Source: Pseudomonas lijiangensis (GTDB lineage: Bacteria > Pseudomonadota > Gammaproteobacteria > Pseudomonadales > Pseudomonadaceae). From it: a stretch of DNA of 64,000 nucleotides. Below the pieces are notes generated by a model. The model searched no databases and had not been told where the DNA came from. It worked only from the letters and a program-made list of their open reading frames with translations. A program made the translations under genes and the position numbers. Location: assembly GCF_018968705.1 (NCBI RefSeq), contig NZ_CP076668.1, forward strand, positions 4,847,001 through 4,911,000. The letters are read 5' to 3'. Positions 44,754-54,157 of this stretch are shown piece by piece. Each line of letters opens with the position of its first letter. Positions within the stretch are counted from its first letter, which is position 1.

Positions 44754-45143
44754 TTACGAGCCGGTGCACCCGCTAGGAGCGGCGTTTGCTGGTGTGACAG
44801 TACATGTCCAAGAAACAACGCCACCTACAGTTGTAGTTGACGGAAATCCTGCTTGAAGGCGAACTGTAACCGTAGGGTTTGAGCGAGTAGCCGTCAACAA
44901 ACCTCCGGCGCTACATCCGCTAATCGCACTTGCACCAGTACCGCAAACATCAGCAGCTGCAATTCCATTAGACCAGTTCTCCGCAACCGCCAATTTAGCG
45001 GAGTCAAGGCTTGCGAGCGCAGCGGAGGCCTGCGCTCGCAAGGTATAATTTTGATAAGACGGAATGGCTACAGCAGCCAGAATACCGATGATCGCAACCA
45101 CGATCATCAGCTCGATCAACGTAAAACCTTTTTGTGTTTGCAT
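44754..45143 (-). CDS. pilA: Type IVa major pilin PilA
   Basis: The main pilus subunit, a 129-residue preprotein. The prepilin peptidase cuts after G6 ([12 protein letters not shown]), leaving methylated F7; the essential Glu is E11. The hydrophobic helix (about 8-30) is followed by a compact head. Four cysteines (C67, C77, C114, C126) suggest two disulfides; C114-C126 would close the C-terminal loop. The protein ends CTGS with a C-terminal Ser (S129), the glycosylation site in group I P. aeruginosa pilins. It is small for a pilin. Expression is from a sigma-54 promoter. Confidence 0.95.
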   Translation of the reverse strand: MQTQKGFTLIELMIVVAIIGILAAVAIPSYQNYTLRAQASAALASLDSAKLAVAENWSNGIAAADVCGTGASAISGCSAGGLLTATRSNPTVTVRLQAGFPSTTTVGGVVSWTCTVTPANAAPSGCTGS

Positions 45144-45190
45144 GGATACATCTCCAAGGCGTCAATGAGGTGGTGCCTTGCAGGAATAAA

Positions 45191-45206
45191 AGCACAGGCC
45201 ATGCCA
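45191..45206 (-). promoter_or_regulatory. Sigma-54 (RpoN) promoter of pilA
   Basis: On the minus strand TGGCATGGCCTGTGCT has the invariant GG (-24) and GC (-12) separated by ten bases, close to TGGCACG-N4-TTGC. It lies about 48 bases upstream of the pilA ATG. PilA transcription in Pseudomonas depends on RpoN with PilS/PilR, so the assignment is well supported. Confidence 0.85.
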
Positions 45207-45369
45207 AATCCAGATACCGCGCAATTGATTGATCAAAATCAACCATAAGCGCTCTTCGTGCCCACCGAAATCATCAGAAACTGACAATTTTCGTCACATC
45301 CCATACTGCCATTTGGCAGCAAAGCCCGACTGCGCTATAAACCTCACACTGTCTGTGTCTGGTGGTTTT

Positions 45370-47067
45370 ATGTCTGATGTCGTCCTCACCGGTCTGGCCA
45401 AGCAATTGGTCGAAGCCGAGCTTCTTACTGAAAAAACTGCGCAGCAGGCTTACCAACAGGCACGGCGCGACAAGATTTCGCTGGTCAGCTATCTGGTACA
45501 GAACAAACTGGTCAAAAGTCTGGTGCTGGCAGAGCTGGCATCCGATCAGTTCGGGGTGCCCTTTCTCGACCTCAACTGCTTGGACAAGGAAAGCCAGCCC
45601 AAGGGACTGGTCAGTGAAAAGCTCGTACGCCAGCATCACGCCCTGCCTTTATGGCGTCGCGGCAACAAGCTGTTCGTGGGTGTATCGGACCCCACCAACC
45701 ATCAGGCCGTCACCGATATCCAGTTCAGCACCGGCCTCAATACCGAAGCGATTCTAGTTGAGGACGACAAACTCACCGATGCCATCGAAAAACTGTTCGA
45801 CACAGGCATGGGCCTGGGAGAAATGGCCGATGTCGATCTGGGTCTGGATATCGAACAGGCGGATAACGCCAAAGAAACCTCGATTTCCGGACAAGACGAT
45901 GCCGACGATGCGCCCGTAGTACGCTTCGTCAACAAGATGCTGATGGATGCCATTCGTATGGGCTCCTCGGACTTGCACTTCGAACCTTATGAAAAGGTCT
46001 TTCGCGTGCGCTTTCGTACCGATGGCATCTTGCATGAAGCCGCCAAACCTCCTATCCATCTCGCAAGCCGGATTGCCGCACGCCTGAAAGTCATGGCCAG
46101 CCTGGATATCTCGGAGCGGCGCAAACCTCAGGATGGCCGGGTCAAGCTGCGGGTATCCAAAAGCAAAGCCATCGATTTTCGTATGAACACCCTGCCAACG
46201 CTATGGGGTGAAAAGATCGTGATGCGGATTCTGGACCCCACCAGCGCCCAGATGGGTATTGATGCGCTGGGGTATGAGCCGGATCAGAAAGCACTTTATC
46301 TGGAAGCACTCAAACAGCCACAAGGCATGATTCTGGTCACCGGCCCCACGGGCTCGGGTAAAACCGTTTCGCTCTACACCGGCCTGAATATTCTCAACAC
46401 TGTGGATATCAATATTTCTACCGCCGAAGACCCGGTGGAAATCAACCTGGAAGGTATCAACCAGGTCAACGTCAACCCACGTCAGGGCATGGACTTCTCC
46501 CAGGCACTGCGGGCCTTTCTGCGCCAGGACCCGGATGTAATCATGGTGGGTGAGATCCGCGACCTGGAAACTGCCGAAATCGCGATCAAGGCCTCCCAGA
46601 CCGGACATATGGTGCTTTCCACCCTGCACACCAATAGCGCGGCAGAAACCCTGACACGCTTGCATCATATGGGTGTCGCAGCCTTTAACATTGCCACGGC
46701 CATCAACCTGATCATTGCCCAGCGTCTGGCTCGCAAACTCTGCCCTCACTGCAAAAAAGAAATCGAGGTGCCGCGGGAGACCCTGCTCAAGGAGGGTTTC
46801 CCGGAATCGGAAATTGGCAAGTTCAAGATCTATGGCCCTGTCGGTTGCGACCACTGTAATGGCGGCTACAGAGGTCGGGTCGGTATTTACGAAGTGGTCA
46901 AGAAAACCCCGGAGCTGGAACGCATCATCATGGAAGAAGGCAACGCATTGGATATTTCAAAACAGATGCGCAAGGACGGCTTCAATGACTTGCGCACCTC
47001 GGGCTTGCATAAAGCCATGCAGGGCATCACCAGCCTTGAAGAAGTCAACCGGGTGACCAAGGATTAA
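45370..47067 (+). CDS. pilB: Type IV pilus extension ATPase PilB
   Basis: The hexameric secretion ATPase that powers pilus growth, 565 residues from the ATG at 45370 (MSDVVLTGLAKQL). The N-terminal MshEN/GSPII_E domain (about 1-150) is followed by the ATPase with Walker A GPTGSGKT (325-332), Asp box ISTAEDPVE, Walker B IMVGEIRD and His box HMVLSTLHTN. A tetracysteine zinc site is C458, C461, C493 and C496. A longer frame to 45229 is in the pilA promoter region and is rejected. It is divergent from pilA and the first gene of pilBCD. Confidence 0.97.
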   Translation: MSDVVLTGLAKQLVEAELLTEKTAQQAYQQARRDKISLVSYLVQNKLVKSLVLAELASDQFGVPFLDLNCLDKESQPKGLVSEKLVRQHHALPLWRRGNKLFVGVSDPTNHQAVTDIQFSTGLNTEAILVEDDKLTDAIEKLFDTGMGLGEMADVDLGLDIEQADNAKETSISGQDDADDAPVVRFVNKMLMDAIRMGSSDLHFEPYEKVFRVRFRTDGILHEAAKPPIHLASRIAARLKVMASLDISERRKPQDGRVKLRVSKSKAIDFRMNTLPTLWGEKIVMRILDPTSAQMGIDALGYEPDQKALYLEALKQPQGMILVTGPTGSGKTVSLYTGLNILNTVDINISTAEDPVEINLEGINQVNVNPRQGMDFSQALRAFLRQDPDVIMVGEIRDLETAEIAIKASQTGHMVLSTLHTNSAAETLTRLHHMGVAAFNIATAINLIIAQRLARKLCPHCKKEIEVPRETLLKEGFPESEIGKFKIYGPVGCDHCNGGYRGRVGIYEVVKKTPELERIIMEEGNALDISKQMRKDGFNDLRTSGLHKAMQGITSLEEVNRVTKD

Positions 47068-47069
47068 AC

Positions 47070-48287
47070 ATGGCTAGCAAAGCAGTCAAAGTCACTGTTT
47101 ACACGTGGGAAGGCCTGGACAAGAAAGGCTCGAAGATGACGGGCGAGCTAAGCGGCCATAACCCGGCCCTCATCAAGGCACAGTTGCGCAAGCAAGGCAT
47201 CAACCCAACCAAAGTGCGTAAAAAGTCCGTCTCCCTATTCGGCAACGGCAAGAAGATCAAGCCGCTGGATATCGCCTTTTTCTCAAGACAAATGGCAACG
47301 ATGATGAAAGCGGGGGTTCCGCTGCTGCAGGCGTTCGACATCATCAGCGAAGGCGCTGAAAACCCGAATATGCGGACGCTGGTGGACTTCCTGAAGCAGG
47401 AAGTATCGGCGGGTAACAGCCTGGCAACGGCCTTGCGGCAAAAACCCGAATACTTCGATGACCTGTACTGCAATCTGGTGGATGCCGGCGAGCAGGCGGG
47501 TGCGCTTGAGAGTCTGCTGGATCGGGTTGCCACTTATAAGGAGAAGACCGAGGCACTCAAGTCCAAGATCAAGAAGGCCATGACCTATCCCATTGCTGTC
47601 ATGGTTGTAGCGGTGATTGTTTCGGGTATTTTGCTGATCAAGGTCGTGCCGCAATTTCAGACGGTATTTGCAAGCTTCGGAGCAGACCTTCCAGCCTTTA
47701 CCTTGATGGTCATCGGGCTATCAGAGATTGTGCAGAATTGGTGGCTGGCCATCGTCGGTCTTTTTATTGTCGGCTTTTTCATGTTCAAAAGAGCCTACAA
47801 GCAATCTCAGAACTTTCGTGACCGTATCGACCGACTCCTGTTGAAAGCCCCACTCATTGGGCCGTTGATTTTCAAATCGTCGGTGGCCCGCTACTCTCGA
47901 ACCCTTGCAACAACCTTTGCAGCAGGCGTTCCGCTGGTGGAAGCACTCGACTCGGTAGCCGGCGCAACCGGGAATGTGGTGTTCAAAAATGCGGTCAACA
48001 AGATCAAGCAAGACGTTTCAACCGGCATGCAACTGAACTTCTCCATGCGTTCAGTAAATGTATTCCCGAGCCTGGCCATTCAAATGACAGCGATCGGTGA
48101 GGAGTCCGGTGCTCTGGATTCCATGCTTGACAAGGTTGCGACTTACTACGAAGACGAAGTCGACAATATGGTCGATAGCCTGACCAGCCTGATGGAGCCG
48201 ATGATCATGGCGGTACTCGGCGTTATCGTGGGAGGCCTAGTGCTGGCCATGTACTTGCCCATCTTCAAACTCGGAAACGTCGTCTGA
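47070..48287 (+). CDS. pilC: Type IV pilus inner-membrane platform protein PilC
   Basis: 405 residues with two T2SSF domains (about 70-195 and 270-400), each a helical cytoplasmic bundle followed by membrane helices (three in total, near 175, 220 and 380). It includes the family signatures FSRQMATMMKAGVPLLQAFDII and ARYSRTLATTFAAGVPLVEALD. PilC couples PilB and PilT rotation to pilin assembly. It begins two bases after the pilB stop. Confidence 0.96.
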   Translation: MASKAVKVTVYTWEGLDKKGSKMTGELSGHNPALIKAQLRKQGINPTKVRKKSVSLFGNGKKIKPLDIAFFSRQMATMMKAGVPLLQAFDIISEGAENPNMRTLVDFLKQEVSAGNSLATALRQKPEYFDDLYCNLVDAGEQAGALESLLDRVATYKEKTEALKSKIKKAMTYPIAVMVVAVIVSGILLIKVVPQFQTVFASFGADLPAFTLMVIGLSEIVQNWWLAIVGLFIVGFFMFKRAYKQSQNFRDRIDRLLLKAPLIGPLIFKSSVARYSRTLATTFAAGVPLVEALDSVAGATGNVVFKNAVNKIKQDVSTGMQLNFSMRSVNVFPSLAIQMTAIGEESGALDSMLDKVATYYEDEVDNMVDSLTSLMEPMIMAVLGVIVGGLVLAMYLPIFKLGNVV

Positions 48288-48288
48288 T

Positions 48289-49161
48289 ATGCCCCTTCTC
48301 GATTTCCTGGCCAGCTCCACGCTGGCCTTCGTCATTTTCACCTCTGTTCTAGGCCTGTTGGTTGGAAGCTTCCTCAACGTGGTGGTTTATCGCCTGCCCA
48401 AAATGATGGATCGCGACTGGAAGATTCAGGCTCGGGAAATACTGGGACTGCCCGCCGAGCCCAAGCCGGATACTTTCAACCTGATCCTTCCGCATTCCAG
48501 TTGCCCGCAATGCAACCACCGGATTCGCGCCTGGGAAAACATTCCAGTCATCAGTTATCTGGCCCTCGGCGGTAAATGCTCGAACTGCAAGACCGCGATC
48601 AGCAAACGCTACCCGCTGGTCGAACTGACCTGCGGGATAGTGTCAGGCTACATTGCCTGGCATTTCGGTTTTGGCTGGCAGGCTGCGGCGATGCTGGTGC
48701 TGAGCTGGGGCTTGTTGGCCATGAGCCTGATCGATGCCGATCACCAGCTACTGCCGGACTCCCTGGTCCTTCCCCTGTTATGGCTGGGGCTTATCGTCAA
48801 TGCCTTTGGCCTGTTCACATCCCTCAACGATGCCATCTGGGGAGCCGTGGCCGGCTATCTGGCGTTATGGTCGCTGTTCTGGCTGTTCAAGTTGCTGACC
48901 GGCAAGGAAGGCATGGGTTACGGTGACTTCAAGCTGCTCGGCATGCTCGGTGCCTGGGGTGGCTGGCAGATCCTGCCGTTGACGATCCTTTTATCGTCGC
49001 TGGTGGGCGCTGTGCTGGGCGTGATCCTGATGCGCATTCGCCAGGTCGAGGCGGGAACGCCGATTCCCTTCGGTCCTTATCTGGCCATCGCGGGGTGGAT
49101 CGCTTTGCTCTGGGGTGGTCAAATAACCGACTCCTATTTGCAGTTTGCCGGTTTCAAATGA
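48289..49161 (+). CDS. pilD: Prepilin peptidase / N-methyltransferase PilD
   Basis: A membrane aspartyl protease that cleaves prepilins and type II pseudopilins and methylates the new N-terminus. 290 residues, about eight helices. The N-terminal cytoplasmic domain has the zinc tetracysteine C72, C75, C97 and C100. The catalytic aspartates are D149 (SLIDADHQ) and D213 (GYGDFKLLG), in the same positions as in P. aeruginosa PilD. Its stop overlaps the coaE start (ATGA). Confidence 0.97.
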   Translation: MPLLDFLASSTLAFVIFTSVLGLLVGSFLNVVVYRLPKMMDRDWKIQAREILGLPAEPKPDTFNLILPHSSCPQCNHRIRAWENIPVISYLALGGKCSNCKTAISKRYPLVELTCGIVSGYIAWHFGFGWQAAAMLVLSWGLLAMSLIDADHQLLPDSLVLPLLWLGLIVNAFGLFTSLNDAIWGAVAGYLALWSLFWLFKLLTGKEGMGYGDFKLLGMLGAWGGWQILPLTILLSSLVGAVLGVILMRIRQVEAGTPIPFGPYLAIAGWIALLWGGQITDSYLQFAGFK

Positions 49162-49781
49162 CCAACCCTGCTTTCAAACCCTGGACTCTTGGCCTGACCG
49201 GCGGCATCGGTAGCGGTAAAAGTGCGGCAGCACAGTGCTTTATCGACCTGGGCATCCATACCGTGGACGCCGACCATGTCGCCCGCTGGGTGGTCGAGCC
49301 CGGGCGCCCGGCACTGGCGCAGATTGCCGAACACTTCGGCAGCGATGTGCTTCAAGCCAGCGGCGAACTGGATCGTGGCGCTCTGCGCGCACGGATTTTC
49401 CAGCACCCTGAAGAACGACGCTGGCTGGAAGCCCTGCTGCACCCGCTGATCAATCAGGAAATCGTCAGCTATCTGGCCCAGGCGCAATCGCCTTACGCGA
49501 TTCTGGTTTCGCCGCTGCTGATCGAGTCCGGGCAATACAAGATGGTGCAGCGGGTTCTGGTGATCGATGCTCCCGAAAACCTGCAAATAGAACGCACCAT
49601 GCAGCGCGACGGCTCCAGCCAGGAGCAGGTCCAGGCCATTCTCAAGGCTCAGGCACAACGTGAAGAGCGACTGCGTCACGCCGACAATGTGCTGACCAAC
49701 GATCGCGACCCGGCGTGGCTGAAAAGCGAAGTCGAGCGCCTGCATCACTTTTTTCTTACTTTGCGTGGAGGCCAATCGTGA
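49158..49781 (+). CDS. coaE: Dephospho-CoA kinase
   Basis: The last enzyme of coenzyme A synthesis, phosphorylating the 3'-hydroxyl of dephospho-CoA. 207 residues from the ATG at 49158; a longer upstream frame lies within pilD. P-loop [10 protein letters not shown] (13-22), [11 protein letters not shown] with the substrate-binding Asp, and [11 protein letters not shown] are typical. It is translationally coupled to pilD at the start and to yacG at the end (GTGA). Confidence 0.96.
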   Translation: MTNPAFKPWTLGLTGGIGSGKSAAAQCFIDLGIHTVDADHVARWVVEPGRPALAQIAEHFGSDVLQASGELDRGALRARIFQHPEERRWLEALLHPLINQEIVSYLAQAQSPYAILVSPLLIESGQYKMVQRVLVIDAPENLQIERTMQRDGSSQEQVQAILKAQAQREERLRHADNVLTNDRDPAWLKSEVERLHHFFLTLRGGQS

Positions 49782-49987
49782 GCCAACCAACAATCGTCCA
49801 ATGCCCGACCTGTGGCGCCCCGGTGGAGTGGAGCGCCGCCAGCCCTGCCCGGCCGTTCTGCTCCGACCGCTGCAAGCTGATCGACCTGGGCGCCTGGGCG
49901 TCCGAAGAACATGCGATTCCGGTCAGCCCGGATGCCGAGGACGAACTGTTCTCCGGTGATCTTGAGCGTCCGCTACGCGATCACTGA
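49778..49987 (+). CDS. yacG: DNA gyrase inhibitor YacG (zinc ribbon)
   Basis: 69 residues from a GTG at 49778 with GGAGG six bases upstream. The zinc-binding Cys residues are C9 and C12 (CPTCG) and C28 and C32 (FCSDRC), followed by [15 protein letters not shown], the family block. YacG binds GyrB and inhibits gyrase. Its last seven bases overlap the end of the convergent gene. Confidence 0.94.
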   Translation: MSQPTIVQCPTCGAPVEWSAASPARPFCSDRCKLIDLGAWASEEHAIPVSPDAEDELFSGDLERPLRDH

Positions 49988-50448
49988 CCCTGCCGTTCAA
50001 GCGCGGCCAGTAACTGCTCGGCACTGCTGAACTGTTGCTGGCTCACCAGTTGCCCGTCGCGCAACTGCAACCACAGCACCTTGTCTTCATCCCCCGCATA
50101 CTGCGGCACGATGCGCGCATCCCGGTCGAGGATCACGCGATAGGAGTAATCGCGCATCTTGGGGATCGCGAACAGACTGGCAATCACGCTGGGCATCTTC
50201 TGGATATCGGCCACAAACACCGTTTGCCGCGACTCCAGAAAACCCTTGGGCTTGTCCTTGAGCGCGACATTGACCAGCTTGGCCGCGTCCATGCTGCGAG
50301 CGACCAGAAGCGTCTGAGTCTGGTTGTTCAGGGTGTAGGGCTGATCGTACTGGTCCAGCAGTGTCCAGGGGGTGAGTCGATCACCGACCTGCAAAGCCTG
50401 GGCGGTCAGCGGCAGTAAAGCCAGAAGCAGAATGGGCAAGAGTTTCAA
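49981..50448 (-). CDS. Exported protein, possibly thioredoxin-like (YtfJ-type)
   Basis: 155 residues from a TTG at 50448 with AGGA eight bases upstream. This start gives a clean signal peptide ([18 protein letters not shown]) cut before LQVGD; a longer frame to 50589 runs into the REP and is unlikely. The mature part ([56 protein letters not shown]) follows a thioredoxin-fold pattern, but has no CxxC, so redox activity is unlikely. It corresponds in position to PA4531 of P. aeruginosa. Function unknown. Confidence 0.78.
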   Translation of the reverse strand: MKLLPILLLALLPLTAQALQVGDRLTPWTLLDQYDQPYTLNNQTQTLLVARSMDAAKLVNVALKDKPKGFLESRQTVFVADIQKMPSVIASLFAIPKMRDYSYRVILDRDARIVPQYAGDEDKVLWLQLRDGQLVSQQQFSSAEQLLAALERQGQ

Positions 50449-50529
50449 TATGTGAGTCCTTGAACATGAATGACAGTGGGCATGAATGCTTTCACAGACA
50501 TGCCCACCCAAGTCAACCATCAAGCGTTT

Positions 50530-50618
50530 TGTGGGAGGGGCCTTGGCCGCGACGACCTGCTGAAAGCAACTCATTTTCGGCGCCTTCAACTTGCTGTCGC
50601 GGCCAAGGCCCCTCCCAC
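50530..50618. repeat. REP pair of a third family
   Basis: Arms at 50530-50552 (TGTGGGAGGGGCCTTGGC...) and 50597-50618 face each other around a 44-base centre. The core GGCCTTGGCC differs from the first family's GCAGCTTGCTGG. It lies between the exported protein gene and the chemoreceptor gene. Confidence 0.88.
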
Positions 50619-50635
50619 GGATCCCGGCTTAAAAC

Positions 50636-52519
50636 TCAGACATTGAAGCGTCTCAGCAAACGATCCTGCTGATCCACCTGCTCCACCATCAAAGCACACT
50701 GACGCACCTGAACTTCGGCACTGGCCGCAACTTCATGACTGATATCGCGGATATTGGTGGTGTTGAGGTTGATCTCTTCAGTGGTCGCGCTCTGCTGTTC
50801 AGCCGCCGTCGCAATCTGCATGTTCATGTCATTGATACGGATGATTGCCCGACGGATATCCGTCAGCATCTCATTGGCCGCACCCGCCTCTTCAGCCGTC
50901 TTGCTGGCACTGTCGCGGTTCAGTTGCATACGCGACTCGGCTTGCTTAACGCCGGTCTGCAACTGATCGATCATCTGACGAATTTCCTGAGTCGATTTCT
51001 GGGTACGCGAGGCCAGGGAACGAACCTCATCAGCCACCACCGCAAAACCACGCCCGGACTCACCCGCCCGCGCCGCTTCGATGGCAGCGTTCAAGGCCAA
51101 CAGGTTGGTCTGCTCGGCAATGCTGTTGATCACCGACAGAATCGATTCGATATTCTGGCTGAGCCTGGCCAGCTCGGTAATCGCCTGACTGGCTTCATCC
51201 ATCTCCACGGCCAGCGTCTTGATCGCCTCGGTCGAACGCGACACCACACGCACACCGCTGTCGACCTCTTCATTGGCCGAGAGCGCCGCCTGAGCTGCAG
51301 CCTGGGCGTTGCGCGCCACCTCTTCGGCCGTGGAAGCCATCTCCTGCATAGCCGTGGCCAGTTGATCAAGCTCCTGCAATTGTCGCTGCAGACGGCCATC
51401 GGCCTGATTGGCTTCGCCGGAAGTGCGGTTGGTGCTTTCATGAACCTGCTTCGAGCTGCCCATGACCTGAACGATCAGGGTCTGCAGGCTTTCCATGAAG
51501 CGATTGAACTCACGGGACAACAGGGCAATTTCATCGGTGCCGGAATCGGGCAAACGTCGGGTCAGATCGCCTTCACCGCTGTTGATTTCCCGCAAGGAGG
51601 TATGGAGCAGATCAAGGGGTTTGAGCAGCCGCTTCATCAGCGCACCCAGCACCAGCAAGCTGATAAGCACACCCAGCAGCGTGGCAATAGCCGCTCGCCA
51701 GCTCAGGCTATTGGCCTCAGCCATGACGATGCTGTTGTCCAGTACGACGCCGATGTACCAGTTCATGCCCTTGAGGTTGGACAACGGAGTAAAAGACACC
51801 AGCAGGTCCTTGCCAGAGGCACTGACCGGCTGCAGCTTGTTCTCCAGGGCCGGGTTCTTGCCCTCGAACAGCTCGCTGTAGTTCTTGCCGTTCAAAGCAC
51901 TGTTCGGGTGAGAAATGATGTTGCCGCTGCTGCTCATCAGAAAAGCGTAACCAGCACCGTTGAAGTCCATGGTGTTGATCGTATCGGAAACGCTTTTCAA
52001 ACGGACATCACCGCCGATCACACCGAGAAACGCGCCGGCACCTCGCAAGGGTGTAACGGCAGAAATCAGCGTTTCTCCGGTTGTGGAGTCGACATAGGGT
52101 TCGGTGAGCACAGCCTGGCTGGCTGCCTTGCCAACTGCATACCAAGGGCGTGTACGCCCATCCCAGTCAGGTTTCGGCTTCCAGGACTCCAGGTTCTTGA
52201 TGGGCTTGCCATCGCTCTGCAAGGCGCCAAAAACCAGAATGAATTCATCCTTGAGCAGAGGGCTGCCAATCAGGTGCTGAAGGTTCTGGGTGCTGTAGTT
52301 GCTGTCGATATTCTGGCTCAACAGATCCATGAGCTTGAGCTTGGAGTTCAGCCAGTTCTCGATCTGTCTGGCGAGTGTATTGCTCGACTCGGCAATGCTT
52401 GCCGATACCTGACTGTGAAGAGTGTCACGAACCTTTGCGACCTGCGTCACCGACAACAAACTGGTGGTACAGAACAGTACGAAAGCTGCAGCAAGGCCAG
52501 CCTTATGGACAATCTTCAT
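50636..52519 (-). CDS. Methyl-accepting chemotaxis protein, dCache_1 (PctA-like)
   Basis: A transmembrane chemoreceptor of 627 residues from the ATG at 52519 after GGAG. TM1 is about residues 7-27, a periplasmic double-Cache domain about 30-275, TM2 about 277-298, then HAMP and a 40-helix-type signalling domain with the hairpin tip EQTNLLALNAAIEAARAGESGRGFAVVADEVR. The Cache domain carries most of the amino-acid-binding signature (R124, W126, Y127, Y142, D144, D171), but the first aromatic, aligned with PctA Tyr121, is W119. No C-terminal CheR/CheB tether is seen. The ligand is probably an amino acid or amine. Confidence 0.93.
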   Translation of the reverse strand: MKIVHKAGLAAAFVLFCTTSLLSVTQVAKVRDTLHSQVSASIAESSNTLARQIENWLNSKLKLMDLLSQNIDSNYSTQNLQHLIGSPLLKDEFILVFGALQSDGKPIKNLESWKPKPDWDGRTRPWYAVGKAASQAVLTEPYVDSTTGETLISAVTPLRGAGAFLGVIGGDVRLKSVSDTINTMDFNGAGYAFLMSSSGNIISHPNSALNGKNYSELFEGKNPALENKLQPVSASGKDLLVSFTPLSNLKGMNWYIGVVLDNSIVMAEANSLSWRAAIATLLGVLISLLVLGALMKRLLKPLDLLHTSLREINSGEGDLTRRLPDSGTDEIALLSREFNRFMESLQTLIVQVMGSSKQVHESTNRTSGEANQADGRLQRQLQELDQLATAMQEMASTAEEVARNAQAAAQAALSANEEVDSGVRVVSRSTEAIKTLAVEMDEASQAITELARLSQNIESILSVINSIAEQTNLLALNAAIEAARAGESGRGFAVVADEVRSLASRTQKSTQEIRQMIDQLQTGVKQAESRMQLNRDSASKTAEEAGAANEMLTDIRRAIIRINDMNMQIATAAEQQSATTEEINLNTTNIRDISHEVAASAEVQVRQCALMVEQVDQQDRLLRRFNV

Positions 52520-52768
52520 CAAGTCGCTCCATGCGTTTAGAAAGAAGATTCATCGTAAACAGGATGGTAGCCATATGCAATCAAGCGTTTGATTGATATA
52601 GAGCTTTTGTACTATGTCTGTTTTGAATATGAGTTTTCGTGAATACCGAAAAGCATGCTTGTAAACGACAAAGAATGCCAAACCACGACAGAATTCAACG
52701 ATTGGAAGAGATTTCCAGAGTAATAATCTCTTTTGTAACCACCCGGAAATGTCCCGGAATTCCCCCTC

Positions 52769-52852
52769 CTACAAAGGAGAAATAGTACCCAGCAGACCAA
52801 TGCCGATGGTGAGGATCAAAAAACCAATCAGGAAGAATGCAAGCTTAGCCAT
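52769..52852 (-). CDS. Very small membrane protein (27 aa)
   Basis: Reads MAKLAFFLIGFLILTIGIGL and then seven more residues ending ISPL. GGAGG lies six bases before the ATG at 52852, a strong ribosome site. The single hydrophobic helix with one Lys at the N-terminus is typical of short bacterial membrane proteins. It is upstream of the chemoreceptor, 249 bases away. No family could be named; coding is inferred from the ribosome site and helix. Confidence 0.6.
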   Translation of the reverse strand: MAKLAFFLIGFLILTIGIGLLGTISPL

Positions 52853-53143
52853 CTCAGGCCTCCTACAGGAACAGATGTGCGATACAGAACGTGGCAGACG
52901 CCTCGGGGAGTGCTGCGGTGTGGAGATTGTGAGGTGGGGATGGGTTGCGGTACAGATTCAGGTGGCGGAGAAAAATGCGGATCAGATGGAGGAGGCATGA
53001 CTAATGCCCAATGATAATACCAACAGTACTTTCAAGCTTTGCGAGCTAGCTAACTAATAATTAAAAATTAGAAAAAACAGCATCAACCAAAACAGAGTAC
53101 GTTGCCAAATCAGACATTTTCACAGCCTTCCTCTTTAATACAA

Positions 53144-53773
53144 TCAATTACGAGGAGGTATTACTTGCAGAATATAGTCTGAACTCCCCCCTTCAAAATC
53201 ACAGTACCCAAGAGGGGAAGGATCACGACTATCTTTGGTTAGATAACGATATAAAAAGCCACCACGCAGATAATAAACCCTATAAGTACCGACCACCTCA
53301 TCATCAGAGCTTCTAAAAATCTTATATTCAGCCCCATCGACTTGTGAGTCACGAAACTCGTTGTACTCGACCACATATTCACTTTTCATCTCACTACTAT
53401 ATGTATGCCTCAGCTCCCCCCCTACAAGCTCATAGCGCTTATATCTACCCTCAACAAGGTCAGATGAATCGACCTCTACAAATTTATACCCTGCTTTCAG
53501 ATATTCGTGAGCGGTACGCTCTGGCATGATATTTCGACGATCATAGAACCCATCAACTTGATTTCTTTGATAAACAATAAGACCTGAAAGCCTGCATAAT
53601 TTTTGCCACTCATTGTCTGCATACCATTCAGGCAAAATAATAATCGCGGTGACAGCGACAAAAAAGCATATCGAAAATGCACGCCAAGGCCTGCACCTGT
53701 ACAAAAAAGCACAAAAAACAAAAGAAAAAACAAGTATTAAAAAAGCCAGAATAACAAAAAAAAACCTAATCAA
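53144..53773 (-). CDS. Hypothetical membrane protein in AT-rich DNA
   Basis: 209 residues from a TTG at 53773 with GGGGAA seven bases upstream. Two N-terminal hydrophobic helices (about 3-24 and 32-48) lead into a soluble domain rich in Tyr, Asp and Glu (KFVEVDSSDLVEGRYKRYE, DSQVDGAEYKIFRSSDDE). Base composition is far more AT-rich than the rest of the window, suggesting transfer. It is followed upstream by small candidate ORFs and then the giant RTX gene. No domain was recognised. An immunity or accessory role is only speculation. Confidence 0.65.
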   Translation of the reverse strand: MIRFFFVILAFLILVFSFVFCAFLYRCRPWRAFSICFFVAVTAIIILPEWYADNEWQKLCRLSGLIVYQRNQVDGFYDRRNIMPERTAHEYLKAGYKFVEVDSSDLVEGRYKRYELVGGELRHTYSSEMKSEYVVEYNEFRDSQVDGAEYKIFRSSDDEVVGTYRVYYLRGGFLYRYLTKDSRDPSPLGYCDFEGGSSDYILQVIPPRN

Positions 53774-53776
53774 AAT

Positions 53777-54026
53777 TCATTCCCCTATTTCACTGAGCTT
53801 ACATTTTCCCTTTGGCGTCTCATTGGCACCAAAGCCATAAGCCATCCAAGACAGGGAAAATAAATTCCATGCATTTAGCCACACCTTCAGCAGAGTAAAC
53901 GTATGGTGTATTACGAATTTCTTTTCTCAGCATAAGAATCAGCAGGATAAGAAAAAAACCCTAGGATAGAAGGAGTAATAGCACACCATTGACCGCCCGA
54001 TTAACCACAAGAAAAGCTGTTGACAC
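53777..54026 (-). pseudogene. Possible decayed small membrane-protein gene
   Basis: A GTG at 54026 opens a frame (STAFLVVNRAVNGVLLLLLS) that meets TAG at 53961-53963. The same frame then resumes (GFFLILLILMLRKEIRNTPY...) to a TGA at 53820. In another frame, coding-like sequence (MAYGFGANETPKGKCKLSE) runs on to TGA at 53777. A hydrophobic stretch broken by a stop plus a frame change fits a decayed gene just upstream of the hypothetical membrane protein. Chance is not excluded. Confidence 0.3.
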
Positions 54027-54048
54027 TACTTAGACCAATGCAAAAAAA

Positions 54049-54147
54049 TTAAACATACCCAAGGTCTCCAAAAACAGTAAACCTTGCCTGACCTACTCCA
54101 TTTACAACAGCAAGCCCCAGCCTTTCCTGAGTGCGGTTCAACGCCAT
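54049..54147 (-). CDS. Candidate 32-residue protein
   Basis: ATG at 54147 is preceded by GAGGA seven bases away, directly after the stop of the 50-residue ORF. Product MALNRTQERLGLAVVNGVGQ and 12 more residues ending LGYV. It is neither strongly hydrophobic nor recognisable. Close spacing suggests co-translation with the upstream ORF. Confidence 0.4.
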   Translation of the reverse strand: MALNRTQERLGLAVVNGVGQARFTVFGDLGYV

Positions 54148-54157
54148 GACAATTTCC

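Noticed and set aside
52749..53000. An 83-codon plus-strand frame
   Set aside because: It is antisense to the 27-residue membrane gene, which has a strong ribosome site, and has no recognisable features.
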